In this document: piece by piece, positions 24,846-37,675 of the stretch
Layout of the letters: the number at the start of each line of letters is the position of its first letter
Numbering within the stretch: position 1 is the first letter of the stretch
Origin: Lumnitzera littorea
Taxonomy: Eukaryota > Streptophyta > Magnoliopsida > Myrtales > Combretaceae
Direction of reading: 5' to 3'
Assembly: GCA_024138015.1 (NCBI GenBank)
Contig: JAMXBB010000002.1
Span: forward strand, 13,492,118 to 13,556,117
Length of the DNA stretch: 64,000 bases
Program-made: the position numbers and the translations under genes
The notes under the pieces: model-generated
Seen by the model: the letters and a program-made list of their open reading frames with translations, nothing else
Databases searched by the model: none
What the model was told of the DNA's origin: nothing

Positions 24846-25427
24846 TTCTGAAATATTACAAAGAAAGCATAAATTACAAAGAAAATACTAATTAAATGAA
24901 AAGAAAATACACAAGACTTCTTATGTACATGAATTCTAAGAAAAAAATACAAGGAAAGAAACTCCGGGTTTGTCATTTTTTCTCTTTCATTTTTTTTTTT
25001 ATAACATTGCCACTTTGTTAGTTATTCATCACCCTCATGAAATGCATGCAAAAAAGATAGGTTCTAAAGGCCCTTAAACTCTATAACCTCATGCGTTTAT
25101 GACAAAATGGTTCCTTAGTCACATTGAAGTTTAAGTGGGGTAGCCTAATCGGTCCCGAATAGTGGTCGCCTAAAACTTACATAATGGCTTTCCGTCCTAA
25201 GGTCCTAAGACGGATTGAGTTCAATCGTATCTATCATGCATTTATAATACAGTAAAATAAATACCCCCCACCCCCCTCCAAATAATTAAATATATAAAAC
25301 TAAACTTGCAAAGACGTTAGTATAGTTATGAGACAAATAAAGAACGAATAAGTAAATAAACTACACTAAGGTGATTTTTAGAGAACTATTTTAATTTTGG
25401 AAAGTTAAATGGCTAACCCTCTTAACG
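24846..25427 (-). other. A3 leader between primer site and ORF1
   Basis: Non-coding leader. The part beside the primer site (25030-25230) matches the leaders of A6 (49620-49830) and A7 (63190-63370), including a GACCTTAGGA-like word and a GATTAGGCCACCCCACTT-like word. A run of C (25266-25277) mirrors the G run of A6 at 49692-49700. Confidence 0.6.
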
Positions 25428-25445
25428 TCTCCAATGAAGTCGCCA
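25428..25445 (-). other. A3 primer binding site (tRNA-Arg type)
   Basis: On the minus strand it reads TGGCGACTTCATTGGAGA, three nucleotides after the LTR end. It closely matches TGGCGACTCCACTGGGGA, the complement of the 3' end of plant tRNA-Arg(ACG), the primer used by Ogre/Tat elements. Confidence 0.8.
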
Positions 25446-25448
25446 AAC

Positions 25449-26674
25449 AATCGAGCTTGATTTTTTACCCTATCAGTTTTTATAAATTAGATTTCATTTA
25501 AACCAACCAGTATTAAACTCTACTTGTTTAATACCGACCCTCAACTAGGGTTTAAAAAAAACTGATTATTAATTAAAAAAAAATGTTTCGGAGTCGTTAC
25601 CTAACCGAAGTCGGGAAAAAACAATTAAGTTATAACTTAGCTACTAGTTTTTCAATAAAAATCGATTTTAAAAATGGTTTTAAAACAAGAGATTTGCATC
25701 CGAGAGTTAAGATTTTCAAACCCTTACGAGTACCACTAACTTTCCAAATTTAAATTTAATCTTAAAAATCACCTTTTTAATTTAATAAAAATCTGATTAT
25801 TAATTACTTTAATTGGATAAATTAAGTAATCTTAGAAAAAAAAAAGAAAATTTTTATTTTTATCATCACTCCATAGGTGCTTACGTATTCGTTATTTGGG
25901 ATTAGACGTACATAATTCTTTTTATGAAAACTTTAGTGGGTGATTGGTTTTAATTTTTTGAAAAAAGGCCAGGTTTACGTTTTTAGTCAATTTGATTTAT
26001 TTAAGGAAAGTTCTAAAAAGGAAGGTCCTAAATTGGATTTTTATTTATTTTTGAAAAATTCTAAAATGCCTTAAATTGTAAAGGGTCCATTCATTTTTAT
26101 TATATTTGAAAAACTTTGATTTTTCTAAGTGCTAAAAGAACAATTTTTTATTTATCTCCTTATTTACTTATTTTTATTTTTATATTTTTCATTTCTATCT
26201 ATTTATTTATTTTTTATTTTTATTAAAAAAAATAGATAACTAATTAAACTACTTTTTCTTTCTTTCTTTTTTTTCCTCTTTTTTTTTTATTTGATTACAA
26301 TTACATTATAAACAAGTAAATAATTGAAAAAAAAAAAATCAATCCGAAAAAGAATTGGATTAAGAAGGGATCTCAAACGCGGGTCGAAGTTTCGATCAAG
26401 TCGGGTCAGTTTGGGCGTTGGATTGGGTTGTGGGTTAAATTGTCGGGTCAGGTCAGGTTATCTCCAAATCCAATTTAGTGATAGCAACCAAGCGCGATTC
26501 AAGTCGATTTGGAGGGAATTTTTTTGTAGGTGATGATAGATTTGTGTGTTTTAGATTAGAGATAAGGGGGTAGGCTCGATGCTACATCAACAGTGGTGTT
26601 TGGGTGGTGTACAGTGTGGCTATTAGAGGTAAGTGATAGGTTAGGTTTAAGGTTAAAGGGTTTGAGGAGTGTCG
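25449..26674 (-). repeat. 5' LTR of A3, truncated
   Basis: It matches the 3' LTR collinearly from its end to about 8495, then stops at 26674 and changes abruptly into B2 sequence. One arm of the conserved hairpin is deleted here (near 25624-25640). Confidence 0.8.
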
Positions 26675-27899
26675 AGTAAGGATGAAAAAGAAACCAATTA
26701 TGCTATCCAACACTATCTCTTTCGAAGAGGTTAGTATTTGGCTAAAGAACCCTAAGTTTCCCCTAATGGGTTGTGATGTAAGTCCGATTTATGTTTACAA
26801 GTTATATATTTAGTTAGATCCAGTTTAAGGTATTTAGTTATTTCAAACAAATCATATAAATACAATCTAGAGTAGCAAATCAAAATCATATCATCAACTT
26901 AAAACAAGTATATGCACACAGCCAACTATCTAATAAGTACAATAAACTATAATCTCATGCCTTTGAGTACTACAATTTAGTACTTCGAAATACAACAACA
27001 TAGGAATCCCAACTTACTTGGACTCCTCGCTTACTCATTTGAGGTGCGACTTGCACTAGCCATCGCAAAAAATCCCTATAATATAAATATTGTTTCAATT
27101 TTCCACATAACTACTATAGATTTGTTTTATCCTATAACACTTACTGTTATTTTTAGTTTAGGGTTTAATATACCCAATCATCTAGGTTTTTAAGTCTTTT
27201 ACAATTATTCTTGATTTAGGTTAAGTTCGGGTTCAGTTTTCACATCAATTTTTAAATTAGGTTCTAAATCTGTTTCTAAGTATGATTTTATACATAAACC
27301 CTATAAACTCATTTTGACCCATAATGTGAAATTAATCACATTATTTTCAGATATCCTAAATATTCTATTTAACTCATAACCAGTATTTTAATTTGCATAA
27401 TATACCTCTTATACTAACTTAACTACCGAATTTATTCTCAATATGAGAAAATTTTATATATTTTATATATACACCTAAATTTAAGTTTCTTACCATATTT
27501 ATTATATATTTCTATTATTATTATAATATCAATTTTAACCTAATATTGTCATACTCATTAATTTCTTTTACTTGCATATTATATATTATCATCTAATATG
27601 TACACAATATACTTATAGACACTCAATATTTGCTCCCTAGTAGCTATAGTTTTAGTTTTAGGGTCTTAACTCAAAAGTAAGAAAAAATAATGAAAATAAT
27701 AAAAATTAACAAATGATGAAAATACCAAAAAAAATGAGAAAGGGAAAAAAAATATAAAGATTTTTTTTTTAGATTTTATAGGAAGTAAATTATTTTAGGG
27801 ACAAATAGCTCTAGTTTTAGCTTAGTTCAAATAATTATTTTAGAGAATCACGTGTTTTAAATATAATTTAATTGTACTAAAAATCAAGGCATAGGCCAA

Positions 27900-27964
27900 T
27901 GGCCTACCAAATAAGTATTGGAGTATTTGATATGGAGTTAATTTGAGATCAAAAGTTTAAATCT
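27900..27964 (+). promoter_or_regulatory. tRNA-like module in A4
   Basis: A-box-like TGGCCTACCAAATAAGT (27900-27916) and B-box-like AGTTTAAATCT (27954-27964). More decayed than in A2 or A3. Confidence 0.5.
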
Positions 27965-29961
27965 TGCTAGATACTTATGTTTCTTTTATTTGTCTATCTT
28001 TTTCATTTTTTAAAAAAGCAAGTAGAATAAACAAAGATCACATCTAATCAAATCTTTCTTGTTCAGATTTAAATTGTTAAAGAATATTCAAATCTAGTTT
28101 GATTTTTATTAAATTGGATTTGAATTAATATAAATAATTTAGATCTAATTTAATTTTTATCAAATCAGATTGAAATTAATATAATAGATACGATTTGGTT
28201 GGGGTTTTATAAATAGAAGAACACTAAACCAAAGATCCTGAATCCAACAGCCCTGTTCTTCCATTCAATCACGAAGCACCCTCTCTTTCTAGCTATTGGA
28301 CAACTAAACCTGACACTGAACTAAGCTAAGCCCTAATCACTTATTGTGACCAACACAACACTGCATGTATCCTTTGACCAAGATGCCTTCAAAAACAGCA
28401 TCCATTTGCCGAGCCAAATCCCCTCGCACAATCATCGTACACACTTGGAACATAGTATACACTCATCAGCCCCACAACCAAATCAATCCCCGACGTTTCG
28501 ACCAATGAACTCTACTGCCTGACTCCATACATGACTAACATGTACACTGAACCGCAAGTACGTAATACCCATTGCTGCTCATCGACTGCAATATCAGCAC
28601 ACTCTATCAGCTAGCGAACGAATGACGACGACGCACAACACCGACCAGTCTACTTGCAACCCTTACTCCGCCACAAGCCGTGCACGCCTGGAGCACAGCG
28701 ACAACAATCCTTATTGCGACTCACCAACACCAATCAGCGTTGCATCCATATTCAGCCACACAGCGCTAATTAAGCTCCCGTACGGATCTAGCACCAGTTA
28801 CGCACCATAAGCACTACCCCAGCCACGACATGGCCTAAAGTCCATGTAGTAGTGCCGCTCTACTATCACACCCTATGACTCCCACAATAGTGTCGCTCCA
28901 TTATCATACGCTGTGACTCCTACAGTAGTGCCACTCTACGATCCACATTCTATTTGCACCCAGAACTCACTCCACGAACAACAAGATAGCGAGTTCCCAA
29001 CATCAAGCAGCAACAGCGGTCTCACACCATGCTTCATTGTCGAATAACGGTTTCAATTGCGATTCCAAGCCGCACGACATCAATCCCCACCGCATTAGCC
29101 CCTACACAAATTGCACATGCATACGGGCACGCTTGCACCGCTCACCCGTACCGATGATCAACACGCACATACAGAAATCAGCCTTCATCGTCACACTTCG
29201 CACGCCTGACTTTCCACGAACAATACTTCATTGCATGGTGGCAACAATCAAGTTCAGTTGTTAGATTTTTTAATTATTGTTTTGACTGTTATTATTTTGT
29301 TTTAGTTCATTAATTATTTAATAGTATATATATATTAGTTAGGAAACTTTTAATACTAGTTTATATATATTAAGTATATTATATAGTTTATTAATTTATT
29401 TAGATAGGTAGTTGTTGATAGTAAAAATATAGGTGTGAATATATATAAATATATATATGTGTATTAGCTTAGGATTCTTTTTTCTGGATTAGGTTTTTTT
29501 TTTTTTGTAGAAATCATTAATATAGAAAATTATTTTTTAGAAATAAAAATTGACAAAAAAGAAATTTTTACAAAAAGGTTATAGTATCTTAAAGAGTATT
29601 TTTTAATCACTTATGAGTTAAGGCCCTTTAGATTTTTTAATAAACTGAATCAATTAAAATGCAAATTCAATTAGTTTCAAAATTAAAATAAACCAACACA
29701 TTAAAGATTTTCAAAAAGAATTACGATCGTCTGATCTCAATTATTGGGTACATAGGTATTTTCAGGGTGATGATAAAATATGTAGAAAGTTAGGTTCTTT
29801 TTTCTTTTAGTTTTTATTTTTTTCCTAAAAAATATTATAATTTAAAGAATAAATCTAATTTCGATAAATAGATAGTGATACTTGTTAGGATTTAATAGGT
29901 TAGCTCTCGAATTCGAAACCCTCTAATTTTTCATTCAAATTGAAATCAAAGACCAGTAGTT

Positions 29962-29996
29962 AAATCCTAATCAATCCACCCAATTGATTATGATTT
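29962..29996 (+). other. Conserved hairpin (A4 copy)
   Basis: Arms 29962-29976 and 29982-29996 with loop CACCC, the same loop as A1. Changes to TAATCAAT on the left are matched by ATTGATTA on the right, so pairing is kept. A primer-site-like word is at 30021-30030. Confidence 0.6.
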
Positions 29997-31942
29997 CTCT
30001 TTCTCCCGACTTCGGTTTGGTAATGACTCCAAAACTTATTTTTTAATAAAAAACTGAAGTTTCCCAATTTCTTTAGTCAAGAATTAATATTAAATGGGTT
30101 TGGGTTTAATATTAATCGGAAAATGAAAAATTAAATTAAATGAAATTAAAATAGAAAACCGAATTTCAGGCTCGACAATACTCATTTAATATTCCCATCA
30201 CCTTAAATATCATCCCTCGACATCAACTAACATCTCAAATATCTAAATTCATCCCAAATTAGAATTTACACCTAATTACCCTAAATTACTAAATTAACTT
30301 AAAATTTACCATTTTTACCTATTATATATTTATTACATAATACCCCAATAATTACATCTAACACCCTAAATGTTATAAATATCATACTTCATTAGATTTT
30401 AATATCCTAAAACATATAATTATGTACTAAATCAGTAATTACCCATTTAATTACTTAATTAGCCCAAAAATTACTCATTTTAAGCATCATTTTAATACCT
30501 AAAAATCATCTAAAAATTTCAAAAATTCATTTATGAAAAAGGGCTTTATAGTACTATTTTAAATGCTCTAACTAACCTATACAAAAAATTTGAACTCAAA
30601 ACTATACTCCTAAGGTCATTTATTTCTAAATCGAACAAAGCTTAAGTTTATGAGATTTCTTAAGGATAGTATATTTCCATGCATCAATTCATCAAAATAA
30701 AATTTTTTCCTAAATCTATATACTTAAAAACCCCAGTATAGAAAATTTTATTATTTCTACAACTATTTAATATTTTTAATAAAATAACTAAAATTGGAAG
30801 GAAAATCGAACTCATCATCGTTGGTGGCTCCAACCACTGCTGGCTACCATGGAATTGTTGGCCAGCTTGGGCGTTGCCACCACTGTGTGGTGGTGGTGGC
30901 TATTCAGTCCTAGATGGTCATCAAGTTGAGGATCTCCTTATAAGCTCTAATTATTCAAATTTTTGTCTAATTTTGAAAAAGAAAAAACCCTAACCCTCTA
31001 TTTTTTTCGATTCTCTCAATTTTCCTACCTCTAAACAAACCAAATGAGCTTTTGAAAAAATTTAGGTATTTATAGTGCTACTTAGGATTTTTTTTTATTA
31101 AATTGACTCGACATTGGCCTTATTCTCTTCCAATTTGCTTTTTATTTGGCTAAATTTTATTTGTTAATTTTTCTTCTTTAATTTTCTACTTGCCTTCCAT
31201 ATTTTTCAGGATTTTTTAATTATTTATGAATTTTCTTTAATTAATTAGCATTATTTTGGCATATTTCGAATATTTTAAATAATTTTACACATTTGCACTT
31301 ACAAATCACCTCAAATCATTATGTTCGATGTCATTTGGGACATAAGGAGTTAAGACGGATATGTTGACAGTAAAGGAAACTCCATATCCTTTTGGTAAAT
31401 CCAGCTAGTAGGTTTAGTCACTAGTTTTCCTATTGATTTTGAATAGGCTATTATAATAGCAATCGAACCACTAGACCCTCAAACCAAGCTCAAACTTAAG
31501 GACTTAAGAGCTTGGCAAGATGCATCCTCTTATCCCTACCTACACCTGAAGAATCCAAGTTGCTTTTAACTATTAACTTGCTACAAATGTCGAGCTGAGC
31601 CCCTTCCTATTTGACTATGATTGAGTGCTAACTTGAGGACTGCTCTGTTAATGGCTCAGCCAACTTACCCATCAAGTCGGCCATACTTGTTCTAAGCTCC
31701 CCATATCATTTCTGAGATGACACAACTTCAAATAACTCATAGATCAACTCGACACCTATTGAATCTAACTATACTCTTTTATTAACTTCTCCAAGAACCT
31801 CTTCAATGACAATTTGCCTACAAAGCTTCTATTTTTGCAATTTCTATTATACCATTTACCTATTTCTTGTATTTTATTTATTTTAGACAATGCCCTTTTA
31901 GTCTTTTCCGTATTTAGTAGGTTGCCTTAATATCATGGGTAT

Positions 31943-32746
31943 TGATAGCACTTATTTTAAATACATTTTACATGGTGATTTTATAGCATTTTTCTCATAT
32001 TTTTTGTTGTTTGTAAAGAAATTAATACTTAATTAAGTAAAATTTTGATTTTAAGGTTTGAACGTGTTCTCGGATTGAAAACGAAGAAAAGGAATCAAGT
32101 TTTACTCAATTCGAAGTTTAAACGAATGAGTTATGAAGTTTTGAAGTTACATAAACAATAGAAGAAAGTGGTAATTTTTTGTCAGAAAGTTACATAGTTT
32201 GGCATACAACTATATCCCTAGGCTATGTCCAAGTAAGGTTATTTTTTGTGCCAAGGTCAGTAAGTTACACAACCTAAGGACGTAACTATATCCTAAGTTA
32301 TGTCTGGTGACGAAAAAAGAAACTTTATAACATATTATATAAGGACTTATGAGGGTTTTACACATAACTTTTAACATTCAAAAGAAAAGAGACTTGAAGA
32401 GAAGAAGGAGAAAAAAACACCCAACTTCAAGATTGAAGAGATTTTTCATCGACAAAAGGGGCTTTTAATGTTTTACTTCTTGATTTTGTTGCACTTTTCT
32501 TTTAACTTTATCATGATATCTTAAGATTCTTGTATTTAGGACTATGGAACTTAAGGTTTTATGTGACCATTAGATTTATTGATAATTTTCAATAAAGTTT
32601 CTATTTTTCTTGATTCAATTGTGTGTTTTCATTGTTAATTGATATTTTTAGGATATCAATCTATGATATTATGCATGATAATTGAGAAATTACATGAATA
32701 ATGATATCTTGACATAATTGGAGAGAATTACATGTGTACTTAGAGA
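31943..32746 (+). repeat. C LTR1, left part
   Basis: Collinear with 45733-46525 of LTR2 (TGATAGCACTTATTTTAAAT start); broken at 32746 by A5 and resumed at 42396. Confidence 0.85.
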
Positions 32747-32928
32747 TGTTGAGCTTGGTTTTTCACCTCTAGGTTTTTTTTCTTTAATTATGTCTTCTTT
32801 AAATCGACCAGTATTAAACCCTTCCCATTAATACTAACCTTTGACTAGAGTTTAAAGAAAACCAATCCTTTTTTTATTTTGAAAACCACTTTGGAGTTGT
32901 CACCCGACCAGGATTGAGAAAAAGAGTT

Positions 32929-32978
32929 AAGTTATAACCAATTGAGTTATAACCAATTGGATAAATTGGTTATAACTT
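32929..32978 (-). other. Conserved hairpin with duplicated arm (A5 copy)
   Basis: Arms 32944-32958 and 32964-32978 pair almost perfectly around a 5-nt loop. A second copy of the left arm sits at 32929-32943. The primer-site-like word lies at 32893-32902. Confidence 0.65.
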
Positions 32979-34954
32979 AACTATTGGTCTATTGATTAAA
33001 CCAATTTTATAAAACAGTTTTTGAAACTAGAGATCTAGATTCGAGGGTTAGGAATTTTAAACCCTTATGGGTACCACTAGCTTTCCAAATTTAATTTTAA
33101 CCTTAAAAATCACCTTTTAATTTTAAAAGACAAAACTCGATTATTTACCTAAATGGGATAATTTGAATGATCTAAACTAAAAAGGGAAAATCAAGTTTTT
33201 TTTATTTTTATCGTTGCCTTATAGGTCTTTAGGTACTTGCTATTCGAAATTAGACGTACGTAGTTCTTTTAATAAAAACTTTAGTAGGCTGGGTTTGTTT
33301 TAATTTGAAAAGTACGCTAAATTTACGTTTCTAACCCAATTTGGCTTATTTAAGAAAATTTCTAAAAAGGTCGTAAATCGGAACTTTTATTTATTTATTT
33401 TTTTTAAATTCTAAAATGCCCTAATTTTGAACATGGATTGATTTATTTTCTTGATTTAGAAAAAAATGTTTTTCTAAGTGATAAGATAATTGTTTATTCA
33501 CTAACCTATTTATTTTTATTCTATATATTTTTTATATTATCTTATTATTATTATTTTGTTTTATCTATTTCCACTAAAATAAATAAACAAAAAAACTATT
33601 CTTTTTCTTTTTTTTTTCCTTTTTCTTTTTTTTTTGTTCCTTCTTTTTTATTACATTTACACTTGGAATATAAGTAAATAACAAATAAATAAACAACTAA
33701 ATAAATAAAGAAAAAGAATTGGAGCTAGTTTGGACCAAAGGAGAAGCATGCTATTCAGGTCCTATAGCGGGTCAGTTGGGTTGACTTTGGTCAATGGGCA
33801 CAAATCTGGTACAATTTCAGAATGGGTCAAGTATAGCTGCTTGGGTTAAAGAAGAAGAATGAGCAACAGTTGATCCCTCAATTCGATATGACATCCAGTT
33901 AGAATTTCAAAAGGTTGATTGAGGATTTGTGTAGATTTTATTGACGAAAGAATGTTTGGTAGTGGTGCGGGGGCAAATGGCAGCTATTTAGGTAGTTTTG
34001 ATGGTAGCTCGCCGGTGATGGTGTAATGCGAGTTGCGTGAAGGTAGCTGGAGATAAGAGGGCTGTTGGGTCTTAGTTTTCAAGTGGTGTTGAGTTCGGCT
34101 ATAGTGGCTGTTTTAGTCAAAGAGGGACAATGTGTGCATTTTGAGTAGTGGTTGCGAAGAGTTAAGGTTTCATGGTTGTAGCTAGAATGGAGGAGCTAAA
34201 CGGAATGACAAGCTTCGTAGGTGGTGTCTTTAGTTTAGTCTCAAATTGAAGATACTAGTAACAACAGTAGTTTAGCTTGAACAACACTGAGGAAACCACA
34301 ATCTTAGAGAGAGAAAGCGGTCGTGAATGGGGTTTGTAGAGAAAGACGGTTTCGATTTGAAGCTTAAAGGAGTGTTTTGATGAAGCTTCCCTCCTAATTC
34401 AAACTTCTCGACCCCCTTTTATAGCTTCCAGGATCGAAATATACAAGGAAAAATGATTAAAACCTGTTGATTTCGAAGTATGGAGCTTTGACTTGATTTT
34501 CGATTTTAATGGAAAAGAGTGCAATTTGAATTGAATTAATTGTTATAATGCTTCACTTAATCTTGTTTTTTACTTGAAATATGATGAGGAAGCTTCGTAT
34601 TACATTAACCAAGCTTGAATCAAGCAAAAGGAATGTGAAGGAAAATCTGGGTTTTAAAGTTTTCTTGGATTTTCTACAGCCGATTTGAGTGCCTAAATAT
34701 GTGAATTTAGTCAAGTTTTTGGGAATAATACAAATTACTCTAAGCGGTCTTCATGATTTCACCATTAATTTAGCGAAATCACAAAGAAAATGAGGTTAAA
34801 AATTGATTGAAAGTAAGCTACTCAAAGTGGGAAAGTGTTGGAATCTTATAGAAACCGTAAGAAAGACGATGAACAGTGACATGAAGAGCCAATTACAGCT
34901 TGGCACGTAGAACAAGAGAAGAAAAAAAATACAAAACGCATACCAGGCACCCTT

Positions 34955-35009
34955 GGGATTCGAACTTAGGTCCTTTACATGACCAAGTACACCACCTTTC
35001 TAGTTAAGC
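34955..35009 (-). promoter_or_regulatory. Second tRNA-like module in A5, at the H insertion site
   Basis: On the minus strand an A-box-like GCTTAACTAGAAAGGTGG (from 35009) is followed by GGTCATGTAAAGGACC, which could form an anticodon-type arm, and a perfect B-box-like GTTCGAATCCC (34965-34955). It differs from the family-A module and may be a SINE head. Confidence 0.5.
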
Positions 35010-35963
35010 TGATACAAACTCGTAGATGAACACACAAATCTGATATCACGCATAACCAAAGGGGGTAGGTCCAAGCTATGAGATGACTCCATAAGTAAAG
35101 GATAATCGAGGGATGAGTAGGGTTTTTATGCACCGATGATGGATATGACGTACTAATGCCTCACACGAGCTTAGGTCATACTTGATATGATGCACAAGTA
35201 TGGCCGGAAGTTACTCGCCATTAGTCCACGCTCGAATAGGCTAGATAAAAGTAGCTTAAGAGTAAGCAAAAAAAAAAGAAAAAAAAAAGGACACTTAGCT
35301 TAAGAGAGTAAAAAGTTCAATGTATTCTTCTATATATATTCTCTTGTGGCTATTACATTATGCAAATATTTATAGCACCCTGTTAGGGCAAGTCCTAAGT
35401 TATAGAAATTATAAAAGAATGATCTTTATTTGCTAAATAAAGGAGAATAATTTACAGGGAAAATATGAAATCATGCAAAAAGAACATCTTCTATCAGAAA
35501 GGATAGCACGGATGTTAAAAAGGACAACGTGTACGCATTTCAGTCAATCTATGTTCCTAATAATGCTACAGGATGAGCAGAGGTGGGCCTTTAAGTAGGT
35601 CTATTCAGCATTATTAGTTCGGCACCTTGACAATTGGGGCTGGATAGGGGTTAGTTTAGGAGCAACTCGCATTCGGGTTGACTTCAGATGGTCAGCTCTT
35701 CACAATTGTCAGCTTGTCATCGACACTGTGGAGATTGTTTTCTTAATTAGACGCTTGGATTGGGGTGTTGCGAAGGGGTTGGCTCTACGTGTCAACTAAC
35801 CACCTCGACAGCTTCCTAGAGGGTGTGGAAAGCAAAATAGCTCAGCAGTTCGGATAGGGATAAACATTACTCCTTAGTTTTTAACTCACCTCAAACAGCT
35901 CTGCGAACTATCAGAGAAAGCCTTCGGGCTCGGGAGCGAGTGATCGATCCTTGATCCCTATCA
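35010..35963 (-). repeat. H 3' LTR
   Basis: 954 bp, aligned along its length to 40674-41612; on the minus strand it starts TGATAGGGATCAAGG. Confidence 0.88.
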
Positions 35964-35974
35964 TCCCCTCTAGG

Positions 35975-37150
35975 TTGTTTGAGATTTAGGATCAACTTTG
36001 GTTCTGCTTTAGGTTGCTCGTCCTTGGGAATGTAAGGTTAGAGATTAGTAATGTTGAAGGAGTTCGAGACTTCATATCTTTTAGGCAATTCAATCCTATA
36101 AGCATTAAGATCGATCTTTTCAAGCACTTTAAAAGGTCCGTTGACTTTGGGAGACAACTTGATCTTCCTCAAGTTTGGGAACTGATCCTTATGGAGATAT
36201 ATCCAGACCAAATCACCTAATTGAAACTCTCTCTTCCTCTGTCCTTAGCTCCACTTCTCGAGCTTAGCATTAGCTCAGCTCAATTGCTCTATAACCTTAT
36301 AGTGTATAGCTCTGATGGTCTCGACTCTTTCTGTAGCTAGTTGATCATCATTAGGACTTGGATGGGGTAATTGGTCTAGCTGGAGCTCAGGGTCGAATCC
36401 ATAGATGACCTCGAATGGAGACATGTTTGTCACGTTGTAGGTGGTGCTAGTGTAGGCAAACTCAACGATTAGCAAACACAAATCCCAATCGCTCATGTTT
36501 CGTCCGACAGCAACCCATAGCAAAGTTCCCATAGTTCTGTTGAAAACTTTAGTCTGTCCATCTGTTTGTGAATGGCAAGATGTGTTGTATAATAGCTTAG
36601 TTCCCATTCTTTTCTATAGCATCCTCCAAAAGTGGCTCATGAACTTAGGGTCTCTATATAAAACAATGGCTTTAGGCATGCTATGAAGCTTGATCACTTC
36701 CTATAAGAAAAGAAAAGAAATAGTTGAAGCATTGTTAGTTTTGGCGCAGGGCATGAAATGTGCCATCTTGCTAAATCGATCCACAACCACCATAATGGAG
36801 TCCTTCCTTCAGGTTGTCTTCAGTAATCCTAACATGAAGTTCATGCTTAGCTCGAACCATGGTTTGGTTGGGATAGGCAAAGGTAAACAATGTCCTTATT
36901 CAGCTTAATTCTTTACCTTCTTACAGGTCGCACACCTTTCCAACACGAACTACACGTTTCTCATCATTCTTGGCCAAAAGAATCTCATAGACAACACTTC
37001 ATAGGTTCGGTGCTGGCTAAAATGTCCTATTAGTCCTCCTACATGCACCTCGTACACTAGCAATTCTCTCGTAGAACAGGTTAGGATATATAGTCTCCTT
37101 TTACTGAATAGGCATTCGTCTTCCTTGTGATAGTCATCTAATGCCTATCC
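35975..37150 (-). pseudogene. H integrase (pol), inactivated
   Basis: The zinc-binding part precedes ATCKKVKN (about 36930). The core has VVDRFSKMAHF (first catalytic Asp) and YRDPKFMSHFW (second Asp). In the third motif CHSQTDGQTKVFNRT the usual catalytic Glu after QT is Lys (about 36545). The core ends with FAYTSTTYNVTNMSPFEVIYG (36607-36275). The C-terminal module FQLGDLVWIYLHKD with GPFKVLEKIDLNAYRIELP (about 36225-36060) is the GPY/F domain that follows gypsy integrases. Several stops lie before 36607. It would insert element DNA, but the lost Glu makes that impossible. Confidence 0.85.
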
Positions 37151-37264
37151 TTCTTCACATCGGGCATAGATAAGACCAAAGTGTGAGTCATCAGCATATA
37201 ATTTCTCTATGGTTGAAAAACCGAGTAGCCTTGTTTACAACTCGATCAGGAGGGTATGTCATCT

Positions 37265-37675
37265 CGATAGGGCGTTAGCCACTACGTTATTCCTTCTATT
37301 CCTATATTTTACAACATAGGAAAAACACTCCATGAACTCAATCCACTTGGCTTACCTCCAAGATAACTTTGGTTAGCTCTTTAGGTATCTCGAGGATTCA
37401 TGATTGCTATAGATCACAAATTCCTTAGGCAGTAGATAATATTACCATACTGTCAAGGCTTGGATTAAGGAGTAAAACTCCATGTCATAAACAGAATAGT
37501 TGAGTGTGGCTCCTTAAAGTTTTTCACTAAAGTAAGCAATAGGTTAACCTTTTTGCATTAGTACAACACTTATACCTAGTCCAAACGCATCACACTCCAC
37601 TTCAAATACTTTATTAAAGCTTAATAGAGCTAAGACGGAGGTTGTAGTTAACTTCTCTTTCGCTTCCTCGAAACT
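37265..37675 (-). pseudogene. H RNase H
   Basis: Typical gypsy RNase H pieces are present: VECDAFGLGISVVLMQKG with the first catalytic Asp, PIAYFSEKL, MEFYSLIQALTVW with Glu, FVIYSNHESSRYL where the usual second Asp of the IYTDH motif is Asn, and NNVVANALSR at the end. In-frame stops sit after QKG, after EKL and after TVW. Confidence 0.8.

Larger units (their letters stand above)
7226..26674 (-). mobile_element. A3: near-complete Tat-type Ty3/gypsy element, interrupted and decayed
   Basis: On the minus strand the order is 5' LTR fragment (26674-25449), tRNA-Arg primer site (25445-25428), ORF1, gag, protease, [solo LTR B1 17005-19959], RT, RNase H, archaeal-type RNase H, integrase, two tandem-repeat blocks, 3' LTR (12038-7226, itself split by solo LTR A2). 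The second RNase H and the extra ORF1 are hallmarks of the Tat/Ogre lineage. The 5' LTR is cut off at 26674 where it meets truncated element B2, so the outer target duplication is lost. Frames hold many stops. Confidence 0.87.
27614..30177 (+). mobile_element. A4: solo LTR of family A inside B2
   Basis: The 2564 bp LTR begins TATAGACACTC and ends GGCTCGACA, with a perfect target duplication ATACT (27609-27613 and 30178-30182). B2 resumes exactly after it. It contains the tRNA-like module (27900-27964), a TATA-like box near 28211, a GC-richer R/U5 part whose ORFs (28622-28810, 29037-29264) are not genes, and the hairpin at 29962-29996. Confidence 0.88.
26675..31310. mobile_element. B2: truncated second copy of the B LTR, split by A4
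   Basis: Segments 26675-27613 and 30183-31310 align in order with B1 from about 17727 onwards (for example TTTCAGATATCCTAAATA in B2, TTTCCAGATATCCTAAATA in B1). The first ~720 bp and the last few hundred bp of the B unit are missing. Its left edge is fused to the cut end of the A3 5' LTR. Confidence 0.72.

Noticed and set aside
28622..29264. Two ORFs that might be a small gene
   Set aside because: They are in the leader part of solo LTR A4 and are not conserved in the sister LTRs.
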